This document shows positions 28,350-37,600 of a stretch of DNA of 64,000 bases, piece by piece (the first letter of the stretch is position 1; each line of letters opens with the position of its first letter). This DNA comes from Ectopseudomonas composti (GTDB lineage: Bacteria > Pseudomonadota > Gammaproteobacteria > Pseudomonadales > Pseudomonadaceae), in NCBI RefSeq assembly GCF_001567565.1, contig NZ_LSSW01000013.1, positions 124,001 through 188,000 of the forward strand, written 5' to 3'. Below the pieces are notes generated by a model. The model was not told where the DNA came from. It did no database searches and saw only the letters and a program-made list of their open reading frames with translations. The position numbers and the translations under genes were made by a program.

Positions 28350-28970
28350 ATGCCCTTTGCCGAACACCTGATCGCCTTCACTCTGGCGGCCACCTTGCTG
28401 ACCCTGACGCCCGGGATCGACACGGCGCTGGTGCTGCGTACCGCTGCGGTGGAGGGCAGGCAGCAGGCGCTGCGCGCCGCCCTCGGCATCAACGCTGGCT
28501 GCCTGCTCTGGGGCGCGGCGGTGGCCTTCGGCCTCGGCGCGCTGCTGGCGGTTTCCGAATTCGGCTACAACCTCCTCAAGTATTGCGGCGCGGCTTACCT
28601 GGCCTGGCTCGGGCTGAACATGTTGCTGCGCCCGCGTAGATCACTGGCGCCTGTGCAAGCGGGCGGCACGCCCGGCGCCAACTGGTTTCTGCGTGGTCTG
28701 CTGGGCAATGTGCTCAACCCCAAGGTGGGGATCTTCTACGTTTCCTTCCTGCCCCAGTTCATTCCGCAGGGGCAACCGCTGGTGCTCTGGACATTCGCCC
28801 TGGTGGGCATTCACGTGGCGCTCAGCCTGGTCTGGGCACTGCTGCTGATTGGTGCGACCCGACCGCTCGGCCGCTGGTTGCGGCGCGAGAAGGTGGTCAG
28901 CTGGATGGATCGCAGCACCGGGCTGATCTTCGTCCTGTTCGCTGCGCGCCTGGCACTCAGCCGGCGCTGA
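28350..28970 (+). CDS. LysE/RhtB family amino-acid exporter
   Basis: The 206-residue protein has five or six transmembrane segments and the RhtB signature near the N-terminus: LTLTPGIDTALVLRTAAVEGRQQALRAALGINAG, followed by YCGAAYLAWLGLNML and GNVLNPKVGIFYVSFLPQF. These proteins export amino acids or homoserine lactones. GGAG lies 9 nt before the ATG at 28350; a longer frame reaches 28302 but lacks family similarity. Two LysR genes follow on the same strand after 63 bp. Confidence 0.85.
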   Translation: MPFAEHLIAFTLAATLLTLTPGIDTALVLRTAAVEGRQQALRAALGINAGCLLWGAAVAFGLGALLAVSEFGYNLLKYCGAAYLAWLGLNMLLRPRRSLAPVQAGGTPGANWFLRGLLGNVLNPKVGIFYVSFLPQFIPQGQPLVLWTFALVGIHVALSLVWALLLIGATRPLGRWLRREKVVSWMDRSTGLIFVLFAARLALSRR

Positions 28971-29033
28971 AGCCTGGCGTCGTTTCGGCTTGGGTTACTC
29001 TGTGCCGATGCAACGGGCTAACAGGCGGTGACG

Positions 29034-29957
29034 ATGGATCGGTTTCAGGAAATGAGGGTGCTGCTGGCGGTGACCGAAGCCGAGAGCTTTGCTGGCGGCG
29101 CCAAGCTGCTGGGCATTTCGCCGCCCAGCGTGACCCGCGCCGTCGCCGCGCTGGAGGCGCGTCTCGGCACGCTGTTGCTGGCGCGCAATACCCGCAGCCT
29201 GCGTCTGACCGAGGCCGGCCAGCGCTATGTCGAGGACTGCCGGCGCATCCTGCTGGAGCTGGAAGAGGCCGAAGAGCTGGCTGCCGGTGGCAGCGTACGC
29301 CCACGTGGCCGGCTGACGGTGACGGCGCCGCTGATGTTCGGCGAGCTGTTCCTGATCCCGCGCATCGCCCAGTACCTCGATGCCCACCCCGACGTGGAGA
29401 TCAATGCGCTGCTGGTCGACCGCGTGGTGAACATGATGGAGGAGGGCATCGACGTTGCCGTGCGCATCGGCTCGTTGCCCGAGGGCGATCACCCGGCCTT
29501 GCAGGTCGGCCAGGTCCGCCAGGTGCTGTGTGCTGCTCCGGCGTATCTCGATCGCGTCGGCCGGCCGAGTCACCCGGATGAGCTGCGTGACGCACCGATC
29601 GTCCTGTCCAACGCCAGCAGCCTGCTTTCGCACTGGCAATTCATCGGTACGGACGGCCCGTTCGGTTTCGTGCCGCAGCCGCGCTTCACCGTCAGCTCCA
29701 ACCAGGCGGCGATCAGCGTTGCGCGCCTGGGCTGGGGCTATACCCGCGTACTGTCCTACCAGGTGGCCGCGGCGGTGGCGCGCGGCGAGATCGAGCTGGT
29801 ACTGGAGGCGTTCGAGCCGCCGGCCCTGCCGGTGCACATCATCCATCAGGGCGGCCGCCAGGTTTCGGCCAAGGTGCGCACCTTCGTCGACCACTGTGCT
29901 GCCAGCTTTCGCGCCGATCCGGCGCTGCGTGCAGCTGGCGCAGCGCCCGCCGCATGA
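29034..29957 (+). CDS. LysR-family transcriptional regulator (first of a tandem pair)
   Basis: The 307-residue protein has an N-terminal winged helix (MDRFQEMRVLLAVTEAESFAGGAKLLGISPPSVTRAVAALE) and a periplasmic-binding-protein-like effector domain starting about residue 90 (RGRLTVTAPLMFGELFLIP). Its last four bases overlap the start of the next LysR gene, so they are co-translated. The ATG at 29034 is two codons inside a GTG start at 29028. The downstream glutathione transferase and oxidoreductase are the likely targets. Confidence 0.85.
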   Translation: MDRFQEMRVLLAVTEAESFAGGAKLLGISPPSVTRAVAALEARLGTLLLARNTRSLRLTEAGQRYVEDCRRILLELEEAEELAAGGSVRPRGRLTVTAPLMFGELFLIPRIAQYLDAHPDVEINALLVDRVVNMMEEGIDVAVRIGSLPEGDHPALQVGQVRQVLCAAPAYLDRVGRPSHPDELRDAPIVLSNASSLLSHWQFIGTDGPFGFVPQPRFTVSSNQAAISVARLGWGYTRVLSYQVAAAVARGEIELVLEAFEPPALPVHIIHQGGRQVSAKVRTFVDHCAASFRADPALRAAGAAPAA

Positions 29958-30844
29958 GCCCCTATCGCGAAATGCAGGTGCTGCTTGCCGTGGCTCAGGC
30001 GGGCAGCCTGGCAGCCGCCGCCAGGGCGCTGCAACTGTCACAAGCCACGGTGATGCGTACCGTCGCTGCGCTGGAGCAGCGTCTGGACTGTACCCTGCTG
30101 CTACGCGGGCCGCGTGGCGTGAGTTTGAGCGGCGCGGGTGCGACTTTCGCCGAAAGCTGCGAGCGCATTCTGCAGCGGGTCGAGCAGGCCGAGCAGTCGG
30201 TAATGGGCTTGCACGCCAGCCCTGTCGGCCAGCTCAACCTGGCCCTGCCGTTGTTGATGACGCATCAGGTGCTGACCCCCATCGCCGTCGACTACCTGGC
30301 GGCGTTTCCCGAGGTGAGCCTGGCTACCCTGGCGCGAGACGAGTCGCCCAGGTTGCTGGAGGAGGGCATCGACCTGGCTGTGGTAGTCGGCCACCTGCCC
30401 AGTTCATCCGGTTTCGCCGTGCCGCTGGGATGGGCGCGGCCGCTGGTGTGTGCGGCACCGGTCTACCTGGAGCGCTGGGGTTGGCCCACCACCCCGCAGG
30501 CCTTGCAGGTGCACCGCACCATCGGCTGCTCGTCGACCGGTCATGCCGGGGAATGGCGTTTTGCGGACACTGTGGTGAAGCTCACGCCGCGATTGACCTG
30601 CAGCACGCCGCAGGCCGCGATCCGCGCGGCACTCGCCGGTTTTGGCGTGACCCGCTGTCTGAGCTACGAGGCCTATCAGGAGTTGCAGAGTGGGCAGTTG
30701 CTGGCGGTATTGGAGAACTTCGCCGCAGCTCCCGTGCCGGTACAGTTGTACTACCGCGAAGGGCGCCGGGCGGCGGCACGGATACGCAGCTTTCTCGACT
30801 TTGCCGTGCCACGACTGCGTGCCCATCCGGCGTTTCAGGCTTGA
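29954..30844 (+). CDS. LysR-family transcriptional regulator (second of a tandem pair)
   Basis: The 296-residue protein overlaps the preceding LysR gene by the sequence ATGA. The winged helix (MSPYREMQVLLAVAQAGSLAAAARALQLSQATVMRTVAALE) and effector domain (VGQLNLALPLLMTHQVLTP) parallel those of its neighbour, pointing to a tandem duplication that has since diverged. Overlapping paralogous LysR genes are uncommon and could form heteromers. The following gap of 142 bp precedes the glutathione transferase gene. Confidence 0.85.
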   Translation: MSPYREMQVLLAVAQAGSLAAAARALQLSQATVMRTVAALEQRLDCTLLLRGPRGVSLSGAGATFAESCERILQRVEQAEQSVMGLHASPVGQLNLALPLLMTHQVLTPIAVDYLAAFPEVSLATLARDESPRLLEEGIDLAVVVGHLPSSSGFAVPLGWARPLVCAAPVYLERWGWPTTPQALQVHRTIGCSSTGHAGEWRFADTVVKLTPRLTCSTPQAAIRAALAGFGVTRCLSYEAYQELQSGQLLAVLENFAAAPVPVQLYYREGRRAAARIRSFLDFAVPRLRAHPAFQA

Positions 30845-30986
30845 AGTTAGAGAGTTGCAGAAAGTGAAATAGTGGATTGTTATTTGTGGTGATTCTTATC
30901 GAGAGTGGATGGGTTGAACATGGCCCCATCGTCGCGAAGACCAGCCGTCTCGCGGTGACCAACCCCACTTTCAAGGAGTCATCGCC

Positions 30987-31613
30987 ATGTCCCGTCCCGC
31001 CATCAAGCTGTACAACTTTCCCCGTTCCGGCCACGCCCACCGTGCCGAGCTGATGCTCTCGCTGCTGCAGTTGCCCGCCGAGCTGATCTTCGTCGATCTG
31101 GCCAAGGGCGAGCACAAGACGCCGGAGTTCCTGGCCCTCAACCCCTTCGGTCAGGTGCCGGTGATCGATGATGGCGGCATCATCGTCAGCGACTCCAACG
31201 CCATCCTCGTCTATCTGGCCAAGCGCTACGGCAATGACGAATGGCTGCCGCAGGAGCCGGCCGCGGCGGCGCGCGTACAGCGCTGGTTGTCGGTGGCCGC
31301 CGGTCCAGTGGCTTTCGGCCCTGCCGCCGCGCGTCTGGTCACCGTGTTCGGCGCCTCGTTCAACACCGAGGAAGTGATCAACCGCGCCCATACGCTGTTC
31401 ACCGTGATGGAAGGTGAGTTGAGCGACACCCCGTTCCTCACCGGCGCCAAGCCAAGCATCGCCGACGTCGCCAACTACTCCTACATCGCCCATGCGCCGG
31501 AGGGCAATGTCGCGCTGGAACCCTATCCGAACATCCGCGCCTGGCTGGCGCGCATCGAAGCCCTGCCGGGTTTCGTGCCGATGCCGCGTACTGCAGCCGG
31601 TCTGCAGGCCTGA
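30987..31613 (+). CDS. Glutathione S-transferase
   Basis: The 208-residue protein has a thioredoxin-like N-terminal domain, with [19 protein letters not shown] and the glutathione-binding [13 protein letters not shown] followed by [15 protein letters not shown], and a helical C-terminal domain ([15 protein letters not shown], the GST N-capping box). The catalytic residue is probably Ser14 of the PRSGH turn. It conjugates or reduces with glutathione in the cytoplasm. AAGGAG is 8 nt from the ATG. A PNPOx/ferredoxin-reductase fusion gene follows after 63 bp with its own strong ribosome site, so the two are probably co-transcribed. Confidence 0.87.
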   Translation: MSRPAIKLYNFPRSGHAHRAELMLSLLQLPAELIFVDLAKGEHKTPEFLALNPFGQVPVIDDGGIIVSDSNAILVYLAKRYGNDEWLPQEPAAAARVQRWLSVAAGPVAFGPAAARLVTVFGASFNTEEVINRAHTLFTVMEGELSDTPFLTGAKPSIADVANYSYIAHAPEGNVALEPYPNIRAWLARIEALPGFVPMPRTAAGLQA

Positions 31614-31676
31614 TCCCACAGGTGTCCTACAGCCGCTGCCGGGTACACCGGCCACACCTCGGAAGGAGGGCGCAGC

Positions 31677-33710
31677 ATGCAACAGCTTCCCAGCCATCGG
31701 CAGTCGCCCTGGCACGCCGGTGAGAAACAACTGCAGGCAAAGGTCGGTGTCGCCGAACGCATGGACGTGCTTGGGCAGAAGGTGATCCGCGACTACATGC
31801 CGGATCAGCATCGCGCGTTCTATCAGCAACTGCCGTTCATGATCGCCGGCGCCGTGGATGCTGCCGGCCAGCCCTGGGCCACCCTGATCGAGGGCGAGGA
31901 AGGTTTCGTCACCTCGCCCGATCCGCGCCTGCTGTCGTTCGACCTCGCTGCCATGGCGCTCGATCCGCTCGACCCGGCGTCGTCCGGCCTGGGCGCTGGC
32001 GAGGCCATCGGCCTGCTCGGCATCGAGTTGCATACGCGGCGGCGCAATCGCATCAACGGGCAGATCCGCCAGGCGTCGGCGCAGCGCCTGGACATCGCCG
32101 TGGAGCACTCCTTCGGCAACTGCCCGCAATATATCCAGCTGCGCCAGTACCGCCGCGTGAAGGAACGTGGTGCCGAGCGCATCGAGGCGGCCGAGCTGGA
32201 TGCACGCAGCGCCGAGATGATCCGCGGCGTCGACACCTTCTTCGTCGCCAGTTACGTCGAGCACGACGATGGCCTGCGCTCAGTGGACGTTTCCCACCGC
32301 GGCGGGCGCGCCGGCTTCGTGCGGGTGGAGGGCAACCGCCTGACCATTCCCGATTACGCCGGCAACCTGTTCTTCAACACCCTGGGTAATCTCAGCGTCA
32401 ACCCGCGCGCGGGCCTGCTGTTCGTCGACTTCACCTCGGGTGACGTGCTGCAACTGGCCGGGCGCGCCGAAATCATCCTCGACAGCCCGCTGATCAAGGC
32501 CTTCGAAGGCGCCGAGCGGCTGTGGACCTTCGACGTCGAGCAGGTGGTGCTGCGCCCGGCGGCCGCCTCGCTACGCTGGACTTTCGAGGAATATGCGCCG
32601 ACCAGCCTGATGACCGGCACCTGGGCGCAAACCGAAGCGCGCCTGCGCGAACGCGAGCAGCGCAATCAGTGGCAGCGCTGGCGCGTGCAGAGCCTGCAGC
32701 AGGAAAGCGCCGATATCCGCTCGTTGGTGCTGGCGCCGGAGCAGGGCGCCGCGCCACTTTTCGCTGCTGGTCAGCACCTGCCCATTCGCATCACCACCGC
32801 CACCGGCGACACCCTGCTGCGTACCTACAGCCTGTCCAGCGCGCCGTCGGACGGTCACCTGCGCATCAGCGTCAAAGCCCAGGGCGTGGTCTCGCGGCAC
32901 CTGCACGAACAGCTTCAGGTCGGCGCAGTGCTGGAGGTCCGCGCGCCGCTGGGCAGCTTCACCCTGAACAGCGACTCCCTCCGGCCGTTGGTGCTGATCG
33001 GTGCCGGTGTCGGTATCACACCGTTGCTGTCGATGCTGCGTGAACAGGTGGCGCTGGGGCGGGGCAGGCGAATCCATTTCTTTCAGGGCGCGCGGACGCT
33101 GCGTGACCTGCCATTCCAGGCCGAATTGCGCGAGCTGGTGCAACGTGCCGGTGGCCTGTTGCAGGTTCACCGTGCTCTCAGTGCACCGGAGCAGGACGCG
33201 CTACTCGGGCGTGACTACGAGCAGCACGGGCGCATCGATCTGGTGCAGATCAAGGCGGCGCTGGCGTTCGATGATTACGATTTCTACCTGTGCGGCCCGG
33301 CCGCCTTTACCCAGGCGCTCTACGATGGCCTGCGCGATCTGAACGTCGCCGATGCGCGCATTCATGCCGAGGCGTTCGGCCCCTCGACACTGACGCGTCG
33401 CACCGATGGCCAGAGCGTGCCCCTGGTGCAGCCGCCGGCGGCGAGCGAGCCGGTGCCGGTGTACTTCACCGCCTCGGCCAAGGAGGCGTGCTGGACGCCG
33501 GATGCTGGCAGCCTGCTGGAGCTGGCCGAGCGTCGCGGGCTGACGCCTGAGTTCAGTTGTCGTGGCGGTTCCTGCGGGACTTGCAAGACGCGTCTGGTCA
33601 GTGGCCAGGTGCACTACCCCAATCCGCCCGCCGAGCTGCCGGACGATGGTGGTGTGCTGATCTGCTGCGCGGTGCCGGCAGCGGGTGAGCCCTTGCAGCT
33701 GGATCTATAG
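31677..33710 (+). CDS. PNPOx-like / ferredoxin reductase / 2Fe-2S fusion oxidoreductase
   Basis: The 677-residue protein fuses three parts. The N-terminal half (to about residue 310) is a flavin-binding pyridoxamine-phosphate-oxidase-like split barrel (MIAGAVDAAGQPWATLIEG, DYAGNLFFNTLGNLSVNPRA). Then come an FAD domain with RTYSLSSAPSD and an NAD domain with GAGVGITPLLSML. The end is a plant-type 2Fe-2S ferredoxin with Cys628, Cys633, Cys636 and Cys663 or 664. It should move electrons from NAD(P)H through FAD and iron-sulfur to a flavin site. The substrate is not known. AAGGAGG precedes the ATG. Confidence 0.83.
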   Translation: MQQLPSHRQSPWHAGEKQLQAKVGVAERMDVLGQKVIRDYMPDQHRAFYQQLPFMIAGAVDAAGQPWATLIEGEEGFVTSPDPRLLSFDLAAMALDPLDPASSGLGAGEAIGLLGIELHTRRRNRINGQIRQASAQRLDIAVEHSFGNCPQYIQLRQYRRVKERGAERIEAAELDARSAEMIRGVDTFFVASYVEHDDGLRSVDVSHRGGRAGFVRVEGNRLTIPDYAGNLFFNTLGNLSVNPRAGLLFVDFTSGDVLQLAGRAEIILDSPLIKAFEGAERLWTFDVEQVVLRPAAASLRWTFEEYAPTSLMTGTWAQTEARLREREQRNQWQRWRVQSLQQESADIRSLVLAPEQGAAPLFAAGQHLPIRITTATGDTLLRTYSLSSAPSDGHLRISVKAQGVVSRHLHEQLQVGAVLEVRAPLGSFTLNSDSLRPLVLIGAGVGITPLLSMLREQVALGRGRRIHFFQGARTLRDLPFQAELRELVQRAGGLLQVHRALSAPEQDALLGRDYEQHGRIDLVQIKAALAFDDYDFYLCGPAAFTQALYDGLRDLNVADARIHAEAFGPSTLTRRTDGQSVPLVQPPAASEPVPVYFTASAKEACWTPDAGSLLELAERRGLTPEFSCRGGSCGTCKTRLVSGQVHYPNPPAELPDDGGVLICCAVPAAGEPLQLDL

Positions 33711-33717
33711 TCTGGCT

Positions 33718-34650
33718 TCAGGTCGCGTAGGTCTCGATGCAAGTACGGTTACGCCCTTCGCTCTTGGCCCGGTAGAGCTGTTCATCGGCCCAGTGCAGAT
33801 GCTGCTCCAGGCTCGCCGTCGAGGACGGTAGTCGGGTCGCGGCGCCGATGGACAGGCTGACCCTGTTCGATACGTCGGAGGCGTTGTGTTCGATATCGAG
33901 TTGCGCGATCAAGTCCTGCAACTGCTCGGCTACCTTCAAGGCGCCGGCTTCGTCGGCATCCGGCAGCAGGACGGCGAACTCCTCGCCGCCAAAGCGTGCC
34001 ACCAGGTCATGAGGGCGGCGCACGTTGGCATGCAGGGTCTGGGCGACCTCGCGCAGACACTGGTCGCCACGCAGGTGGCCGTAGAGGTCGTTGTACTTCT
34101 TGAAATAGTCGACATCGATCATCAAGAGCGACAGCGGGCGCTGCTCGCGCAGGGCATGTGCCCGGCTCGACTGGAAACGTTCGTCGAAGCTGCGGCGATT
34201 GGGAATGCCGGTCAGGCCATCGAGCATGGCCATTTCACGCAGCACATCGCTCTGCAGTTTCAGTTTGAGGTGATTTATCACCCGGGCACGCACCACTACT
34301 GCGCTGAAGGGTTTGCGGATGTAGTCCACTGCGCCCAGCTCGAAGCCGGCCGTTTCGTCATCGTCATGGCTTTTGCCGGTGACGAATATCACCGGAATCT
34401 CGCGGGTCTCGGGATCGGCCTTGAGGCGTCGGCAGACTTCGTGACCATCGATGTCCGACATTATCACGTCGAGCAGTATCAGGTCCGGCTGCAGCTCGCG
34501 GCTCATCGACAGAGCCTGTTCGCCATGGGTTGCCATGAAGACGTCGCATTCCGCGCGAAAGAGCTCGTGCAGAATGCGGATATTCAGCGGTTGGTCATCG
34601 ACGATCAGCAGTTTTGGGCGTCCGTGCAGGTAGGGTCTAAGGCGCTCCAA
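33718..34650 (-). CDS. Response regulator with diguanylate cyclase domain (REC-GGDEF)
   Basis: The 310-residue protein has a receiver domain (KLLIVDDQPLNIRIL, phospho-acceptor in LILLDVIMSDIDG, signal Lys in YIRKPF) and a GGDEF domain with an intact GGEEF active site near residue 220 (ARFGGEEFAVLL). It should make c-di-GMP when phosphorylated. The GGEEF fold begins DGLTGIPNRRSFDERF. No RxxD inhibitory site is visible just before GGEEF. The start is a TTG at 34650, right behind the hybrid-kinase stop, with AGGGGA inside that stop region as ribosome site, so translation is probably coupled. Confidence 0.87.
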   Translation of the reverse strand: MERLRPYLHGRPKLLIVDDQPLNIRILHELFRAECDVFMATHGEQALSMSRELQPDLILLDVIMSDIDGHEVCRRLKADPETREIPVIFVTGKSHDDDETAGFELGAVDYIRKPFSAVVVRARVINHLKLKLQSDVLREMAMLDGLTGIPNRRSFDERFQSSRAHALREQRPLSLLMIDVDYFKKYNDLYGHLRGDQCLREVAQTLHANVRRPHDLVARFGGEEFAVLLPDADEAGALKVAEQLQDLIAQLDIEHNASDVSNRVSLSIGAATRLPSSTASLEQHLHWADEQLYRAKSEGRNRTCIETYAT

Positions 34651-34651
34651 A

Positions 34652-37600
34652 TCAATCCCCTGTTACAGAGTGTCGTAATGCATGGAGCAACTCTCTGGCA
34701 CGTTCGAAATCCAGCGCATTGACCGCCGAACTCAGTTCCTCGAACGCCGCATGCTGCTGCTCCGGCACCAGTGCAAGGATCTGCTCCATCGATGCCAGAG
34801 CCTCCAGATTGCCCTGTTCCAGTTGCACGGTAAGCGCTTCGAGCCTATCAGTCCATATTCCGTCGGATGAAGTGGGGGCAATCGTCACGTTATCCGTGTC
34901 GAGTGTGAACATGGTCATAACGGCGTTACAACTTTCATCGAGTTTTTGCCGCAGGTCATCAAGCCAGCGGCTGTCCTCGAAGGCGGCAGCGGGATTCAGG
35001 GTGAACTGCTCTTCCAGTTGCGCAAGCCGCGCCGCAAGCTGCGTAGCCCCCATGGTGCCCGAGCTGCCTTTGAGCGTATGCAGACTCCTCAGCATCGCAA
35101 CCGTGTCGCCTTGGTTTACCTGGGTTTGCAGTTGACCGAGTTGCCGGCGCAGTTCATCGGGAAACATCTCCAGCATCGAGCGCAGCAGCGTCAGGTTGTC
35201 GCCAAAGCGCCTGAGAATGGCTGCACGGTCTTCCACCGCCGCTTCAACTTCAGCGTCAGTGGCGCCGCGCGTGGCTCCGAGACCGCACCAGTGACGAATA
35301 ATGGCAACCAGCTTGTCGATATCGATGGGTTTGCCGGCATGGTCGTTCATACCGGCTGCCAGGCACTGCTCGCGGTCGGCGTGGGAGGCGTTGGCAGTCA
35401 TGGCGATAATCGGTTGCGCCTGGTGCGCCGGGTCCAGGCGAATGCGCCGTGTCGCCTCCAGGCCATCGATATCAGGCATCTGGATATCCATGAGGATGGC
35501 GTCGAACGCAGGCGTTGCGCCGAGCGCCATCCGCACCCCTTCAATACCTCCTTCGGCCAGCATGACCTGTGCTCCTTCGCCTGCCAGCAGCTCTCTGGCG
35601 ACCTGGCGATTGAGCGAGTTGTCTTCCACCACCAGCAGTTTCAGGCCCGCGAGTCGCTGGCCTGGTTTGTAGCCTTGAACAGCTGCCACTTCACTGCCGC
35701 CATGACGTGCATTGTGAACAGCCTGCATCAGCTGCCTGGGCGTAATCGGCTTGGTGAGGAACCCGGCAAATGGCGCATCGGTGTCAGCGTAACGATCGGC
35801 CAGTATCTCTCGGCCATGAGCAGTGATCATGATGACGGTAGGCAACGCTTCACTGTCCGCCACTTGCTCGCGCAAGCGCTGGGCAGCCTCCAGGCCATCC
35901 ATGCCGGGCATGCGCCAGTCCATCAGCACCAGGTCATAGGTATCCTCGGCTTGTCCGATGCACGCCAGCGCCTGCTCGCCACTGCTGGCCAGGTCAGCCT
36001 GCCAGCCCAGGCTGTGTACGGTCTGTTGCAGTAACTGCCGCGCCACCGGGTTGTCGTCGACGATCAGCAGGTGCAGCGCTGGCGAAGGCTCACCGGCTTT
36101 GGGCAGCAGGCTGCTGTCGCTGGCAGCCCCCAACTCTACCTCGAACCAGAAACAGCTACCGGCGCCTAATGTGCTGGTGACCTTCAGCTCTGCGCCCATG
36201 AGTTCGACCAGGCGCTTACAGATCACCAGGCCCAACCCTGTTCCGCCGTATCGCCTGGTGGTCGAAGCCTCCGCCTGGGTGAAGCCGTCGAAGATGCGCT
36301 GCAACTGGTTTTCGCTGATGCCTATCCCGGTATCGCTGACGCTGATGCGCAAGCGAACCTGGCTTGGGCCACGCTGCAGTTGCTGCAGGGCAACCACCAC
36401 CTGGCCCGACTCGGTGAACTTGAGGGCATTGCCGGCGAGGTTGATCAGGATCTGCTGCAGCCGCAGGCTGTCGCCATGCAGTACGGCAGGCAGGGCTGTG
36501 TCGATGTCGAACAACACCTCGATGTCCTTGTCGCCCTGGTTGCCGGCCAGTACCACGGCCAGGTCGCCGAGTAGGGGTTCCAATTCGAAATCGTGCAGGT
36601 CCAGCTGCAGTTTTCCGGCCTCGATCTTCGAATAGTCGAGTATATCGTTGAGCAACCCGAGCAGTGAGTGGGCCGCACCCTGGGCCTTGAGCACGTAGTC
36701 GAGTTGGCGAGGATTGAGCGCGGTGGCCTGAACCAGTTGCAGCATGCCGAGCACGGCATTCATCGGCGTGCGGATTTCATGGCTCATGTTGGCCAGGAAT
36801 GCACTCTTCGCCGCGCTGGCCGCATCCGCCTGCTCCTTGGCATGGCGCAGACGCGATTCCAATTGCAGCTGCGCGGTGATATCGCGGTTGATACCGGTCA
36901 TTTTCAACGGCTGACCTTCACTGTCGTGCTCGGTATAGGCGGCTGCCTGTATATGCAGGATCTGGCCATCGGGTCGGATGATGCGAAACACCGTGTCGAA
37001 GCTGGCCACGCGCGACAGTGCATCGCGCAGGTTGACCTCCAGCGCGTCGTGATCTTCAGGATGGACGCGTGTAAACCAGTGTTGGTAGTTCAAGCCCTGC
37101 TCGCCCAGCTCGGCTGGGTAGTCGTACAGCTCGAACATGCGCTCGTTCCAGCGCAGCTGATTGTCGGCTGGGGTCCATGACCAGATGCCCAGTTCGGCGA
37201 CTTCCGCCGCCATCGCCAACTGGTCCCGCGCTGCCAGCGCCTCGCGCCGCAGCCGCACTTCCTCGGACAGGTCCAGGGCGATACCAAGGTAGCCGACCAG
37301 TTCCCCGGAGGCATCGCGCATGGCGGTGACCAGCAAGGTCACCGTCAGTCGCGAGCCGTCCTTGCGCACGTAGGTCCACTCATGGCTATCGGCGCCGTGG
37401 TGCTCCGGCTTGTGGACGAATACGCGGAAACCTTCGATCGCCTCGCCATATTCACGACTGAGGTCGTGGCCACGTGCTTCGACTTCTTCGCGCAGGTGAA
37501 AGATCTCCGGTGTGCTCACACCGACCACCTCTTCAGCGCTGTAGCCCAGCAAGCGTTCGGCGCCGCGATTGAACACGCGAATCATGCCTTCGAGGTCGGT

